This document shows, in pieces, positions 25,490-33,756 of a stretch of 64,000 bases of DNA. The DNA comes from Paracoccus sigandri (GTDB lineage Bacteria > Pseudomonadota > Alphaproteobacteria > Rhodobacterales > Rhodobacteraceae). Position numbers and translations under genes: made by a program. The notes under the pieces were generated by a model that saw nothing but the letters and a program-made list of their open reading frames with translations, searched no databases and was not told the DNA's origin. Positions within the stretch are counted from its first letter, which is position 1, and each line of letters opens with the position of its first letter. Location: assembly GCF_003709565.1 (NCBI RefSeq), contig NZ_QNRC01000015.1, positions 1 through 64,000 on the forward strand. The letters run 5' to 3'.

Positions 25490-26148
25490 TCGGTCTTCTC
25501 CTCGTAGGGGCACAGGTCGTTGATGATGCAGACCCCGCAGCGCGGGCGCCGGGCCTGGCAGATATAGCGGCCATGCAGGATCAGCCAGTGATGGGCGTGG
25601 TTCTGGAAGCGGACCGGCACATTGTCCTCGATGGCGCGCTCGACCGCGTCCACGTCGCGGCCCGGCGCGATCCGGGTGCGGTTGCCGACGCGGAAGATAT
25701 GCGTGTCCACGGCCTGGCTGGCATGGCCGAAGGCGCAGTTCAGCACCACATTGGCGGTCTTGCGGCCGACGCCGGGCAGGCTCATCAGCGCGGCCCGGCT
25801 GTCGGGCACCTCGCCGCCATATTCCTCGACCAGGATCCGCGACAGGGCGATCACGTTCTTCGCCTTCTGCCGGAAAAGCCCGATCGTCCTGATATGCTCG
25901 GTCACGCCCTCCAGCCCCAGATCCAGCATCTTCTGCGGCGTGTCGGCCACCGCGAACAGGCCCTTCGTGGCCTTGTTCACCCCGACATCGGTCGCCTGCG
26001 CCGACAGCGCCACCGCCACCACCAGCGTATAGGGATTGGTGAAGTTCAGCTCGGTCTCGGGCGCGGGATTGGCCTCGGCCAGCCGCGAGAAGATCGCGAC
26101 CTGGCTGGCGAAGGGCAGTGCGGGGGGGATGGAACGGGCATTGGCCAT
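25486..26148 (-). CDS. nth: Endonuclease III (DNA glycosylase/AP lyase)
   Basis: A 220-residue base-excision repair enzyme removing oxidised pyrimidines. The helix-hairpin-helix is LMSLPGVGRKTANVVLN with the catalytic Lys, followed by the catalytic Asp in AVDTHIFRVGNR. The C-terminal 4Fe-4S site is C-x6-C-x2-C-x5-C in CQARRPRCGVCIINDLC. The ATG of MANARSIPP is the first sensible start. It is translationally coupled with the downstream kinase. Confidence 0.97.
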   Translation of the reverse strand: MANARSIPPALPFASQVAIFSRLAEANPAPETELNFTNPYTLVVAVALSAQATDVGVNKATKGLFAVADTPQKMLDLGLEGVTEHIRTIGLFRQKAKNVIALSRILVEEYGGEVPDSRAALMSLPGVGRKTANVVLNCAFGHASQAVDTHIFRVGNRTRIAPGRDVDAVERAIEDNVPVRFQNHAHHWLILHGRYICQARRPRCGVCIINDLCPYEEKTE

Positions 26149-26443
26149 GGAGCGCGTTTTGACCCCAAGGGCGGGGCAATGCAAGCTTCCGCCGATCGCG
26201 GGGCGCGGCGGCGGGGCGAAATCCGCCCATCGCCGGCCGATCACCCGCCCGTCGCCGGAATGTGACGCAAGTTCAGGCAATTCGGCCGATTCCGGCGCTT
26301 CCCTTTTCGACGGAACTGCGACAGCCTGACGCGCGTTGGACGGTGACGCCGGATTCCCCGCGGAACCGGACCCGTCCAGAGAATTGTCGAAGATCTTTCG
26401 CGGTGCATCCATGGCCCGCATCGAAACGAGGAAAGGGAGTCCC

Positions 26444-27118
26444 ATGAACCTCCGCATGACCACCATCTTCGCCGCCTCGGGGCTGCTTGCGCTTGGCGCC
26501 TGCACCGATCCCTCGATGACCGGCGGCACGGGCACCGGCACCGGCATGAGCCGGACCCAGCAAGGCGCGCTGGCCGGCGCCGCCGTGGGCGCGGTGCTGG
26601 GCGCCACCCGCGACGACGACAGCAACAACCAGGGCCGCGACGCGGCGCGCGGGGCGATCCTCGGCGCGGCGGCGGGGGCGATCGCGGGCAACATCATGGA
26701 CCGCCAGGCCCAGTCGCTGCAGCAGTCGATCACGAACCCCAATATCCGCATCGTCAATCACGGCGACTACCTGCAGGTGATCATGCCCGAGGGGATCCTC
26801 TTCGCCACCGATTCGGCCGCCGTCTCGGGCGTGGCGCAGAACGACCTCTACGCGGTCGCGCGCAACCTGAACCAGTATCCGAACAGCGTGGTCGAGGTGG
26901 TCGGCCATACCGACAATACCGGCAGCGCCGCCCATAACCGCGACCTGTCGCTGCGCCGCGCGCAATCGGTGGCGGGCATCCTGACGGCGGCGGGCGTGGC
27001 CTCGAACCGCGTGGCCACCACCGGCCGCGGCTTCGACCAGCCGATCGCCTCGAACGCCACAGCCGAGGGCCGCGCCCAGAATCGCCGGGTCGAGATCCTG
27101 ATCCGCCCGATGCGCTGA
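26444..27118 (+). CDS. OmpA-family outer-membrane lipoprotein
   Basis: A 224-residue lipoprotein. The signal ends in the lipobox LLALGAC, giving an acylated Cys at about residue 21; the following residues (TDPS) do not include the Asp+2 inner-membrane retention signal, so outer-membrane location is likely. A glycine-zipper region follows (ALAGAAVGAVLGA and GAILGAAAGAIAGN), then an OmpA C-terminal peptidoglycan-binding domain with VVGHTDNTGSAAHNRDLSLR and NRRVEILI. It resembles E. coli YiaD. A GGGAG site precedes the ATG, and a terminator follows. Confidence 0.92.
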   Translation: MNLRMTTIFAASGLLALGACTDPSMTGGTGTGTGMSRTQQGALAGAAVGAVLGATRDDDSNNQGRDAARGAILGAAAGAIAGNIMDRQAQSLQQSITNPNIRIVNHGDYLQVIMPEGILFATDSAAVSGVAQNDLYAVARNLNQYPNSVVEVVGHTDNTGSAAHNRDLSLRRAQSVAGILTAAGVASNRVATTGRGFDQPIASNATAEGRAQNRRVEILIRPMR

Positions 27119-27139
27119 GCCGCGACGCCAGAGACGATG

Positions 27140-27167
27140 AAGGGGCCGGGAGAAACTCCGGCCCCTT
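27140..27167 (+). terminator. Terminator after the OmpA-type lipoprotein gene
   Basis: AAGGGGCCGG and CCGGCCCCTTT form a strong hairpin about 20 nt after the stop. The tail is short (TTTG). The symmetrical A/T flanks allow function in both directions. The rest of the 410-nt gap up to atpF contains one more terminator and no recognisable gene. Confidence 0.75.
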
Positions 27168-27453
27168 TGCCATTGCCCCCTCCGGCCCTGCGCGGGCGAT
27201 GCGACCAGCCCCGCCGACGCCCCGGATGACGCAACGTCACGGACGAGTCGCGGGTTTCCGGGACTGGACAGAACCCCGCCGCCTGCTCACATGCGCGCTT
27301 TCGCAGGCAGGCCCGGCGGCGTCCCCCGAGCCCGGCCCGGCCATTGCACGGTCCGCGCCCTCTCCCTCGGATCGCTGCGCCTGCGGAATCGGCCGGATGG
27401 CAACTTCGGCTTCTTTCGTCCGCGAGAGCAGACGCATGGCGCGGCACGAAAGA

Positions 27454-27477
27454 GCCCCCGGCCGCAAGGCCGGGGGC
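27454..27477 (-). terminator. Terminator of the F0 ATP synthase operon
   Basis: GCCCCCGGCC-GCAA-GGCCGGGGGC is a 10-bp perfect stem with a tetraloop about 50 nt after the atpF stop. The atp-sense tail is TCTTTC and the plus-sense tail is ATTTTCC, so it may act in both directions. Confidence 0.7.
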
Positions 27478-27528
27478 ATTTTCCACTGTCCCGTCGTTCT
27501 GCCCGTCCGGCGCGTGGCCGGCGGGTGA

Positions 27529-28089
27529 TCAGTTCAGGCGACGCGCCACGTCTTCGATGGCGTCGTCGATCCCGGCCGAACGCTGCCCGGCCTTGACCTG
27601 CGCGGCCAGCAACTCGGCGGCGGCGGCCACGGCGGTCTGCACCGCACGGTCGCGCACTGCGCGCACCGCATCGGCCTCGGCGCTGGCGATCTGGTCCTCG
27701 GCGGCCTTCAGGCGGCGCGCGATCGAGGTCTCCAGCTCGGCCTTGGCCTTGGCGGCCTGCGCCTCGGCCTCGCGGCGGGCATTGGTCACGATGCCCTCGG
27801 CCTGGTCCTTCACCTCGCGCTGGCGGCGCTCGTAGCTGGCATAGATCTCCTGCGCCTCGCTGCGCAGGCGACGGGCCTCGTCCAGGTCCGAGCGGATGCC
27901 GTCGGCGCGCTTGTCCAGCAGCCTGCCGATGATCGCGGGGACCTTGAAATAGACAAGGATGCCCACGAAGACCAGGAAGGCGATGGTGACGATGAAGTCG
28001 GTGTTCCTCAGCGAGAAGAACGGCCCGCTGGCGGCGGCGGCCGGGCTGGCTGCCAGGGCCGCGATGGCGGTCGCGGTCAGTTTCCTCAT
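27529..28089 (-). CDS. atpF: ATP synthase F0 subunit b
   Basis: A 186-residue stator subunit. An N-terminal segment (KLTATAIAALAASPAAAASG) resembling a signal precedes the single membrane helix (FIVTIAFLVFVGILVYFKVP), then a long charged coiled coil (DEARRLRSEAQEIYASYERR and beyond) that binds F1. It is the last gene of the F0 operon and overlaps atpF' by 4 nt. Having b and b' as separate genes is typical of photosynthetic and related alphaproteobacteria. Confidence 0.95.
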   Translation of the reverse strand: MRKLTATAIAALAASPAAAASGPFFSLRNTDFIVTIAFLVFVGILVYFKVPAIIGRLLDKRADGIRSDLDEARRLRSEAQEIYASYERRQREVKDQAEGIVTNARREAEAQAAKAKAELETSIARRLKAAEDQIASAEADAVRAVRDRAVQTAVAAAAELLAAQVKAGQRSAGIDDAIEDVARRLN

Positions 28090-28694
28090 TGCAGCGCCCC
28101 CTTCATGCGATTGTCGACGGCGGCATCCACGGCGCCCTGGTCGACGCTGCCGCCGAAGGTGGCGACCAGCTCGGCCGTGACCTCGCGGGCGACGGCGCGG
28201 GCATCGCCGATGGCGGATTCGCGGATCTCGCCGATGCGCTTTTCCGATTCGGCGGCGCGGGCGGCGATTTCGGCATCGGCATGGGCGATGGCGGCGTCCA
28301 GTTCCTTCTGGATCTCGGCGCGGTTGGCCGCGACGATCTTGCCGGCCTCGGCGCGGGCATCGGCCAGCGCCTTGTCATAGGCGGCCTCGGCCTCCTTCGC
28401 CTTCTGCTTGAATTCCTCGGCGGCCATCAGATCGCCGGTGATGGCGCCCTGGCGGTCCGAGATGACGGCGGCGATCCGGGGCAGCGCGATCTTCGACAGC
28501 ACCCAGTACAGCACGGCCAGCGTGATGACGAGCCAGAAGATCTGGTTCCCGAAGGTGGTGATATCCAGCTGCGGCAGACCGACCGCCTCGGCCGCGCCAT
28601 GCGCCGCGGCGTCACCATGCGCAGCCGCATCCGCGACGGCGTCTTCAGAATGTTCGACCGCGGTCGTGGCGGCCTCTTGCAACAGGCTGATCAT
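28086..28694 (-). CDS. atpG: ATP synthase F0 subunit b'
   Basis: A 202-residue second stator subunit. An N-terminal His/Asp/Ala-rich stretch (EHSEDAVADAAAHGDAAAHG) precedes the membrane helix (FGNQIFWLVITLAVLYWVLS) and a coiled coil (KQKAKEAEAAYDKALADARA). It pairs with AtpF as the b-b' heterodimer. The name atpX or atpF' is also used. It lies 74 nt after atpE. Confidence 0.93.
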   Translation of the reverse strand: MISLLQEAATTAVEHSEDAVADAAAHGDAAAHGAAEAVGLPQLDITTFGNQIFWLVITLAVLYWVLSKIALPRIAAVISDRQGAITGDLMAAEEFKQKAKEAEAAYDKALADARAEAGKIVAANRAEIQKELDAAIAHADAEIAARAAESEKRIGEIRESAIGDARAVAREVTAELVATFGGSVDQGAVDAAVDNRMKGALQ

Positions 28695-28768
28695 GTCCTA
28701 CCCCTTGGCCTTTCAGGTCACGAAGGGGTGGGACCTGCGCCCCACCCCGCCGCAAGGATGGCGAGGGA

Positions 28769-29005
28769 TCAGACCGCGAACATCAGCAGAAGCGCGACGA
28801 GGAACGAGAAGATCCCCAGCGCTTCGGCGAAGGCCATGCCGATGAACAGCGTGGCGGTCTGACCGGCGGCGGCCGACGGGTTGCGCAGGGCACCGGCCAG
28901 GAAGTTGCCGGCGACGTTGCCCACACCGATGGCGGCCCCGCCCATGCCGATGGCGGTCAGGCCGACGCCGATGTACTGGCCCAGTTCTCCGATATTGCCT
29001 TCCAT
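28769..29005 (-). CDS. atpE: ATP synthase F0 subunit c
   Basis: A 78-residue proteolipid that forms the proton-driven rotor ring. Two membrane helices flank the polar loop with Arg41-Asn42-Pro43; helix 1 has the glycine-rich [16 protein letters not shown] and helix 2 the proton-carrying Glu61 in [11 protein letters not shown]. The second of two nearby ATGs is chosen because AAGGAG is then 7 nt upstream. No sodium-type ligand set is evident. Confidence 0.96.
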   Translation of the reverse strand: MEGNIGELGQYIGVGLTAIGMGGAAIGVGNVAGNFLAGALRNPSAAAGQTATLFIGMAFAEALGIFSFLVALLLMFAV

Positions 29006-29091
29006 GATCATTCTCCTTGCGGTTGGAAGTTTTGGTATCTCGGGTGAATGCGGCGCGCCGGGCGCGCCGCTTGGTGCTGCGGCCCGTTGCC

Positions 29092-29832
29092 TCAGTGCGA
29101 CGGGTGCAGCGCATCCTTCAGGTAGACGCAGGTCAGGATGGTGAACACATAGGCCTGGATGAAGGCCACCAGCAGCTCGAAGGCGAACATGCCGACCACC
29201 GCGATGATCGAGATCGGCGCGACGGCGGCGATGGCCGCGAAGCCCGCGAAGACCTTGATGACGGCGTGCCCGGCGATCATGTTGCCGGCAAGACGGATGG
29301 AGTGGCTGACCGGGCGCACGAAATAGCTGATGACCTCGATCACCGCCAGCACCGGCCGGATCGCCAGCGGCGCCGAGCGGACCCAGAACAGGTCCAGGAA
29401 ATGCACGCCGTTCTTGATGAAGCCGATGGCGGTGACGGTGAAGAACACCGCGAAGGCCAGCACCCCGGTCACCGCGATATGCGAGGTGACGGTGAAGGAT
29501 TTCGGCAGCAGGCCCAACAGGTTGCCGAACACGATGAACATGAACAGCGTCATGATGTGCGGGAAGTATTTCAGCCCGTCCTTGCCGGCGATGTCCTCGA
29601 TCATCTTGTGGACCAGGCCATAGGCCAGTTCCGCCACCGACTGGCTGCGGTTCGGCACGATGCCGCGGCCACGGGTGCCCAGGACCAACAGCGCGACCGT
29701 CGCCAGCACGACCAGCGCCAGCCACAGCGTCACGTTGGTGGGCGTGAACCACCTGACGGGGCCATCGCCGAACAGCGGCGTGACCACGAACTGATCCATC
29801 GGGTGAAATTCAAGGCCGCCTTCGCTCGCCAC
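29092..29832 (-). CDS. atpB: ATP synthase F0 subunit a
   Basis: A 246-residue membrane subunit forming the proton half-channels. The essential arginine is in [15 protein letters not shown], with a further conserved polar helix ([19 protein letters not shown]) near the C-terminus. I place the start at a GTG ([15 protein letters not shown]), two bases after the atpI stop and 6-7 nt after AGAGGGA; a TTG two codons upstream is the alternative. Confidence 0.94.
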   Translation of the reverse strand: MASEGGLEFHPMDQFVVTPLFGDGPVRWFTPTNVTLWLALVVLATVALLVLGTRGRGIVPNRSQSVAELAYGLVHKMIEDIAGKDGLKYFPHIMTLFMFIVFGNLLGLLPKSFTVTSHIAVTGVLAFAVFFTVTAIGFIKNGVHFLDLFWVRSAPLAIRPVLAVIEVISYFVRPVSHSIRLAGNMIAGHAVIKVFAGFAAIAAVAPISIIAVVGMFAFELLVAFIQAYVFTILTCVYLKDALHPSH

Positions 29833-29834
29833 GA

Positions 29835-30206
29835 TCAATCCCTCTCGTCCATGTCCGGCGCCTTGCCGGATGCGTTCCCGTCCGGCGTGCCGCCGGTCCT
29901 TGCCAGCTCGGCCGCGGTGCGCATCATCGTCTTGATGCCGGCCGCGAAGCCGAGGAAGATGAACACGACCATCATCAGCGGCGCGGTGCCGAACAGATGG
30001 TCGAGCCCGTAGCCGATCACCAGGCCGATCCCCAGCCCCGCGACCAGCTCGATCACCATGCGCCAGGCCAGATGGGCCTTGTCATAGTCCGCCATCGGCC
30101 CGCGGGCCGATTGCTTGGGGGTCATCTGCGCCAGCCGCTGCTCCAGATCGCGCAGCCGGGCGGCGTCCGCCTCCCTGTCCGCGTCGTTCCGGGGCCCCTC
30201 GGCCAT
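29835..30206 (-). CDS. atpI: AtpI-type accessory protein of the F0 operon
   Basis: A 123-residue protein with a charged N-terminal half ([20 protein letters not shown]) and two membrane helices ([20 protein letters not shown] and [20 protein letters not shown]). The position at the head of atpB-atpE-b'-b and the GLxIGxxxGxxLD helix identify AtpI, a factor helping c-ring assembly. The F1 genes are elsewhere, as usual in this family. Confidence 0.93.
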   Translation of the reverse strand: MAEGPRNDADREADAARLRDLEQRLAQMTPKQSARGPMADYDKAHLAWRMVIELVAGLGIGLVIGYGLDHLFGTAPLMMVVFIFLGFAAGIKTMMRTAAELARTGGTPDGNASGKAPDMDERD

Positions 30207-30236
30207 CTGTCACGCCCCCGTTATCGCTTGGCCGGG

Positions 30237-30265
30237 GGTTTAGGGGGATAAGCCCCCCGAGTCAA
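30237..30265 (-). promoter_or_regulatory. Predicted promoter of the F0 ATP synthase operon
   Basis: TTGACT, a 17-nt spacer containing a G-run/C-run inverted repeat, and TAAACC precede atpI by about 30 nt. It is back to back with the psu promoter, which faces the other way. Confidence 0.55.
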
Positions 30266-30335
30266 GCGACGCAGCGGCAGATGCAACCAGCTGAAATCGC
30301 TGCATATTCAAGTTTGGACGATTTCCGCCCCGCGC

Positions 30336-30364
30336 TTGCAATCCCGATCGCGCGGCGACATTAT
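30336..30364 (+). promoter_or_regulatory. Predicted promoter of the arsR-psuK-psuG operon
   Basis: TTGCAA, a 17-nt spacer and CATTAT. The expected start site is inside the inverted repeat that follows directly, so repressor binding would block initiation. Confidence 0.55.
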
Positions 30365-30380
30365 TCAACCGCCCGGTTGA
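30365..30380. promoter_or_regulatory. Inverted-repeat operator of the psu operon
   Basis: TCAACC-GCCC-GGTTGA, perfect 6-bp arms directly after the -10 element. This is the size and place expected for an ArsR-type dimer site, and the first gene of the operon is an ArsR-family regulator. Confidence 0.6.
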
Positions 30381-30426
30381 CCGTCCACGGCGGCCGATCC
30401 CGTTTCACCGACCCGAAAGAAGGCGC

Positions 30427-30813
30427 ATGAGCATCCCGGACAGCGACCGGCCATCATCCGATCCGGCGGAACCCCGCGGGCTGGACCAGATCTTCGCGGC
30501 GCTGGCCGATCCGACCCGGCGGCGGGTGCTGTCGATGCTGCTGGAAGACGACATGGCGGTCAGCGACGTGGCCGCCCCCTTCCAGATGAGCCTGGCGGCG
30601 ATCTCGAAGCATCTTTCGGTGCTTGCGGGCGCCGGGCTGATCCGGCAGGAACGGCGCGGCCGGATCACCTGGTGCAAGCTGGACCCGGACGGGATGCGCG
30701 CGGCCTCGGTCTGGATGCAGGGCTTCGGGCAGTTCGACCCGGTGGACCTGGACGATTTCGAGCGCTTCCTGGAAGCCGAGCTGAACGACTGGACGCAGGA
30801 GCGCGAGGAATGA
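30427..30813 (+). CDS. ArsR-family regulator of the pseudouridine operon
   Basis: A 128-residue winged-helix repressor. The HTH is clear: LDQIFAALADPTRRRVLSML, then MAVSDVAAPFQMSLAAISKH with recognition helix, LSVLAGAGLIRQERRGRITW as the wing. The metal-binding cysteine pairs of classical ArsR/SmtB are absent, so it probably senses an organic ligand or works as an apo-repressor. It overlaps psuK by 4 nt, and an inverted repeat sits on its promoter, pointing to autoregulation. A ligand from pseudouridine breakdown is an inference. Confidence 0.88.
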   Translation: MSIPDSDRPSSDPAEPRGLDQIFAALADPTRRRVLSMLLEDDMAVSDVAAPFQMSLAAISKHLSVLAGAGLIRQERRGRITWCKLDPDGMRAASVWMQGFGQFDPVDLDDFERFLEAELNDWTQEREE

Positions 30814-31694
30814 CCGACACCCGGCCCGACATCCTCTGCATCGGGGCGATGCTGTGGGACGTGATCGGCCGCGCGCCGCGCCGCATGGCGCAGGGCGCCG
30901 ACGTGCCCGGCCGCATCCGCCACCTGCCGGGCGGGGTGGCGCTGAACGTGGCGGTCGCGCTGGCGCGCTGGGGGCTGCGCCCGGCGGTGCTGTCGGCGGT
31001 CGGCCGCGACCCGGAAGGCGACGCGCTGGTCGCCGAGGCGCGGCGGCTGGGCGCGCTGACCGACTGGCTGGCGCGCGATACCGGCCTGCCCACCGACTGC
31101 TACATGGGCATCGAGGACAGCGAGGGGCTGATCGCCGCCATCGCCGATGTCCACAGCCTCGAGGCGGCGGGCGAGGCGATCCTGGCGCCGCTTTCCGGGC
31201 CGCTGGACGGCTGGGCCGGGCCGGTGGTGCTGGACGGCAACCTGACCGAGGACCTGCTGGCCGCGATCGCCCGCGACCCGCGCCTTGCCCGCGCCGACCT
31301 GCGCATCGTGCCCGCCAGCCCCGGCAAGGCCGAGCGGCTGGAGCCGCTGATCGCCGCCCGGCGCGGCTGCTTCTATCTGAACCGGCTGGAGGCCGAGATC
31401 CTGGCCGGCCGCGCCTGCCCCGACGCTGGTGCCGCCGCCGAGGCCGTGGTGGCGCGCGGCGCCGCCCGCGTGCTGGTGACCGACGGCCCCAACCCGGTGG
31501 CCGAGGCGATCCTTGGCGGCCCGACCCTGCGCATCGCCCCGCCCGCCGTCACCCTGGCCCGCGTCACCGGGGCGGGCGACTGCTTCCTTGCCGCCCATCT
31601 GGCGGCCGAACTGAACCAGCAGCCGCGCGATGCGGCCCTGCGCCAGGCGGTCCAGGCCGCGGCCGCGCATGTTTCCGGAAAGGACGTCCCATGA
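30810..31694 (+). CDS. psuK: Pseudouridine kinase (PfkB family)
   Basis: A 294-residue PfkB kinase that phosphorylates pseudouridine at the 5' position. It opens ILCIGAMLWDVIGRAP, has RIRHLPGGVALNVAVALARW as the sugar-binding motif and VTLARVTGAGDCFLAAHLA as the catalytic Asp/anion hole. Family membership alone does not give the substrate; the direct overlap with psuG does. The next step is hydrolysis by PsuG to uracil and ribose 5-phosphate. Confidence 0.9.
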   Translation: MTDTRPDILCIGAMLWDVIGRAPRRMAQGADVPGRIRHLPGGVALNVAVALARWGLRPAVLSAVGRDPEGDALVAEARRLGALTDWLARDTGLPTDCYMGIEDSEGLIAAIADVHSLEAAGEAILAPLSGPLDGWAGPVVLDGNLTEDLLAAIARDPRLARADLRIVPASPGKAERLEPLIAARRGCFYLNRLEAEILAGRACPDAGAAAEAVVARGAARVLVTDGPNPVAEAILGGPTLRIAPPAVTLARVTGAGDCFLAAHLAAELNQQPRDAALRQAVQAAAAHVSGKDVP

Positions 31695-32614
31695 CCCATG
31701 ATGCCCCGCTCAGCTTCTCGCCCGAGGTCGACACCGCGCGGCAGGCCGGCCAGCCAATCGTGGCGCTGGAATCGACGATCATCACCCACGGGATGCCCTT
31801 CCCGCAGAACCTGGAAATGGCCCGCCGCGTCGAGGCCACGATCCGCGACGCGGGCGCCGTGCCCGCGACCATCGCGGCGATGGGCGGCCGGATCCATGTC
31901 GGGCTGGCCGACGACGCCCTGCAGGCGCTGGCGCAGACCCCGCCGGAACAGGCGATGAAACTGTCGCGCGCCGACCTGGCCGTCTGCCTGGCGCAGGGCC
32001 GGACCGGGGCGACCACGGTGGCCGCGACGATGATCTGCGCCCACCTGGCCGGCATCCGCGTCTTCGCCACCGGCGGCATCGGCGGCGTGCATCGCGGGGC
32101 CGAGACCAGCTTCGACATCTCGGCCGATCTGCAGGAACTGGCCCGGACCCCGGTGACGGTGGTGGCGGCGGGCGCCAAGGCGATCCTGGACCTGCCCAAG
32201 ACATGGGAGGTGCTGGAGACGCTCGGCGTGCCGGTCATCGCCTATGGCCAGGACGAGCTGCCCGCCTTCTGGTCGCGCGACTCGGGCATCGCCGCGCCCT
32301 TGCGCATGGACAGCCCGGCCCAGATCGCCGCCGCCGCCGCGATGCGCGCCCGGCTGGGCGTGAGCGGCGGGCAGCTGGTCGCCAACCCGATCCCGCCCGA
32401 GGCCGAGATCCCCCGCGCCGAGATCACCCCGGTGATCGAGCAGGCGCTGGCCGAGGCCGAGGCGCAGGGCATCGCCGCCAAATCCGTGACCCCCTTCCTG
32501 CTGCAGCGCATCTTTCAGCTGACCGGGGGCCGCTCGCTTGAATCGAATATCGCGCTGGTGCTGAACAATGCCCGGCTGGCCGCCGCGATCTCCGTCGCCA
32601 TGACCCAGGCCTAG
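31691..32614 (+). CDS. psuG: Pseudouridine-5'-phosphate glycosidase
   Basis: A 307-residue enzyme that breaks the C-C glycosidic bond of pseudouridine 5'-phosphate. Hallmarks are IVALESTIITHGMPFPQNLE with the catalytic Glu, GAVPATIAAMGGRIHVGL, TTVAATMICAHLAGIRVFAT, GGIGGVHRGAETSFDISADL and VVAAGAKAILDLPKTWEVLE with the active-site Lys. Its start overlaps the psuK stop (ATGA). It ends in the helix QRIFQLTGGRSLESNIALV of the family. It converges on the patatin gene. Confidence 0.96.
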   Translation: MTHDAPLSFSPEVDTARQAGQPIVALESTIITHGMPFPQNLEMARRVEATIRDAGAVPATIAAMGGRIHVGLADDALQALAQTPPEQAMKLSRADLAVCLAQGRTGATTVAATMICAHLAGIRVFATGGIGGVHRGAETSFDISADLQELARTPVTVVAAGAKAILDLPKTWEVLETLGVPVIAYGQDELPAFWSRDSGIAAPLRMDSPAQIAAAAAMRARLGVSGGQLVANPIPPEAEIPRAEITPVIEQALAEAEAQGIAAKSVTPFLLQRIFQLTGGRSLESNIALVLNNARLAAAISVAMTQA

Positions 32615-32619
32615 GCGGC

Positions 32620-33684
32620 CTATTGCGGCGCGCGGTCGGGAAACAGCGCGCCCAGGTCGAGGCTGTCGCGCTCGTTCAGCGCATCGGCATGGTCGTTCAG
32701 GAAGGCGTCGGCGGCCTCTTGCCCGGCCTCGCGCATCCGCGCCAGAAGGCCCGGCCCCGGCATGACCTTGCTGCGGGCATTGAGGTCGTTCATCAGCTTG
32801 TCGTCCAGGATCATGTGAACCAGCACGTTCTTCATCGCCCGGTTGCTCAGCCGGTTCTCGGCGAACAGTTCCTTGACGAAATGGATCGCGCGCAGCTGCG
32901 ACATCAGCGAGCTGTTGAAGCTGATCTCGTTCACCCGGTCCTGGATGTCGGCGGGCGTGCGCGGCACGCTGTCGCGCAGCAGCGGGTTGATGTTCACGAT
33001 CACCACGTCGCGCGGCAGATGCGGGCGATACAGCGGGAACAGCGCCGGATTGCCGGTATAGCCGCCATCCCAATAGGATTCGACCTGGCCGCTGGCCGGG
33101 TCCGGGATCTCGATGGCGCGGAACAGCGTCGGCAGGCAGGCCGAGGCCAGCACCGCCTCCACCGACGCCTCGGCCCCGGTGAAGACCCGGATCCGGCCGG
33201 TGCGCACGCAGGTCGCGGCCACATGCAGTTCCGGCCCGCGGTCGTTGCTGAAATCGGCATGGGGCAGGTCGCGCAGGACCGCGTCCAGCGGATTGACGTA
33301 GAACGGCCCGTAATCATAGGGGCTGAAGACCCGCGTCAGCCCGTCCAGCCAGGCGGCGGGGGTGAACATCTCGGCCAGCCGGTGCAGCCCGCGCGGCATC
33401 GGCATCAGCGAATGCATCCAGCGGATCACGCGGTTGTCGCTCATCTGGCCGACCTGCTTCCACATGCAGTCCAGGTTCTCGCGCGCGGCGCGGCGCCCGG
33501 CGCGGCCCGGCTTGCGCGACAGCCCGGCCTTCAGCGCCGCCCCGTTCAGCGCCCCGGCCGAGGTGCCGCTGATCGCCGCGACATGCAGCCAGTCCTCGTC
33601 CAGCAGCCGGTCCAGAACGCCCCAGGAAAATGCGCCATGCGCGCCGCCGCCCTGCAGGGCCAGATTGATGCTCTTGTCCTTCAT
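32620..33684 (-). CDS. Patatin-like phospholipase
   Basis: A 354-residue patatin-family acyl hydrolase. The oxyanion loop is LALQGGGAHGAFSWGVLDRL, the nucleophile serine is in AISGTSAGALNGAAL (GxSxG) and the catalytic aspartate in YWDGGYTGNPAL, so the Ser-Asp dyad is intact. The C-terminal third (IHFVKELFAENRLSNRAMKN) follows the DUF3336-less bacterial type. There is no signal peptide. Substrate lipid unknown. Confidence 0.9.
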   Translation of the reverse strand: MKDKSINLALQGGGAHGAFSWGVLDRLLDEDWLHVAAISGTSAGALNGAALKAGLSRKPGRAGRRAARENLDCMWKQVGQMSDNRVIRWMHSLMPMPRGLHRLAEMFTPAAWLDGLTRVFSPYDYGPFYVNPLDAVLRDLPHADFSNDRGPELHVAATCVRTGRIRVFTGAEASVEAVLASACLPTLFRAIEIPDPASGQVESYWDGGYTGNPALFPLYRPHLPRDVVIVNINPLLRDSVPRTPADIQDRVNEISFNSSLMSQLRAIHFVKELFAENRLSNRAMKNVLVHMILDDKLMNDLNARSKVMPGPGLLARMREAGQEAADAFLNDHADALNERDSLDLGALFPDRAPQ

Positions 33685-33756
33685 CGCCCGTCCCGTTCGC
33701 CCGTCGGATCATAGTAACGCCGCATCGCAGCATCGCAAGACCCCGGCCGCGCCGGA

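Noticed and set aside
24476..26230. A single 584-codon frame that could be read as a fusion of nth and the kinase
   Set aside because: The upstream part is the out-of-frame reading of nth. The kinase starts at its own ATG overlapping the nth stop; both proteins are complete on their own.
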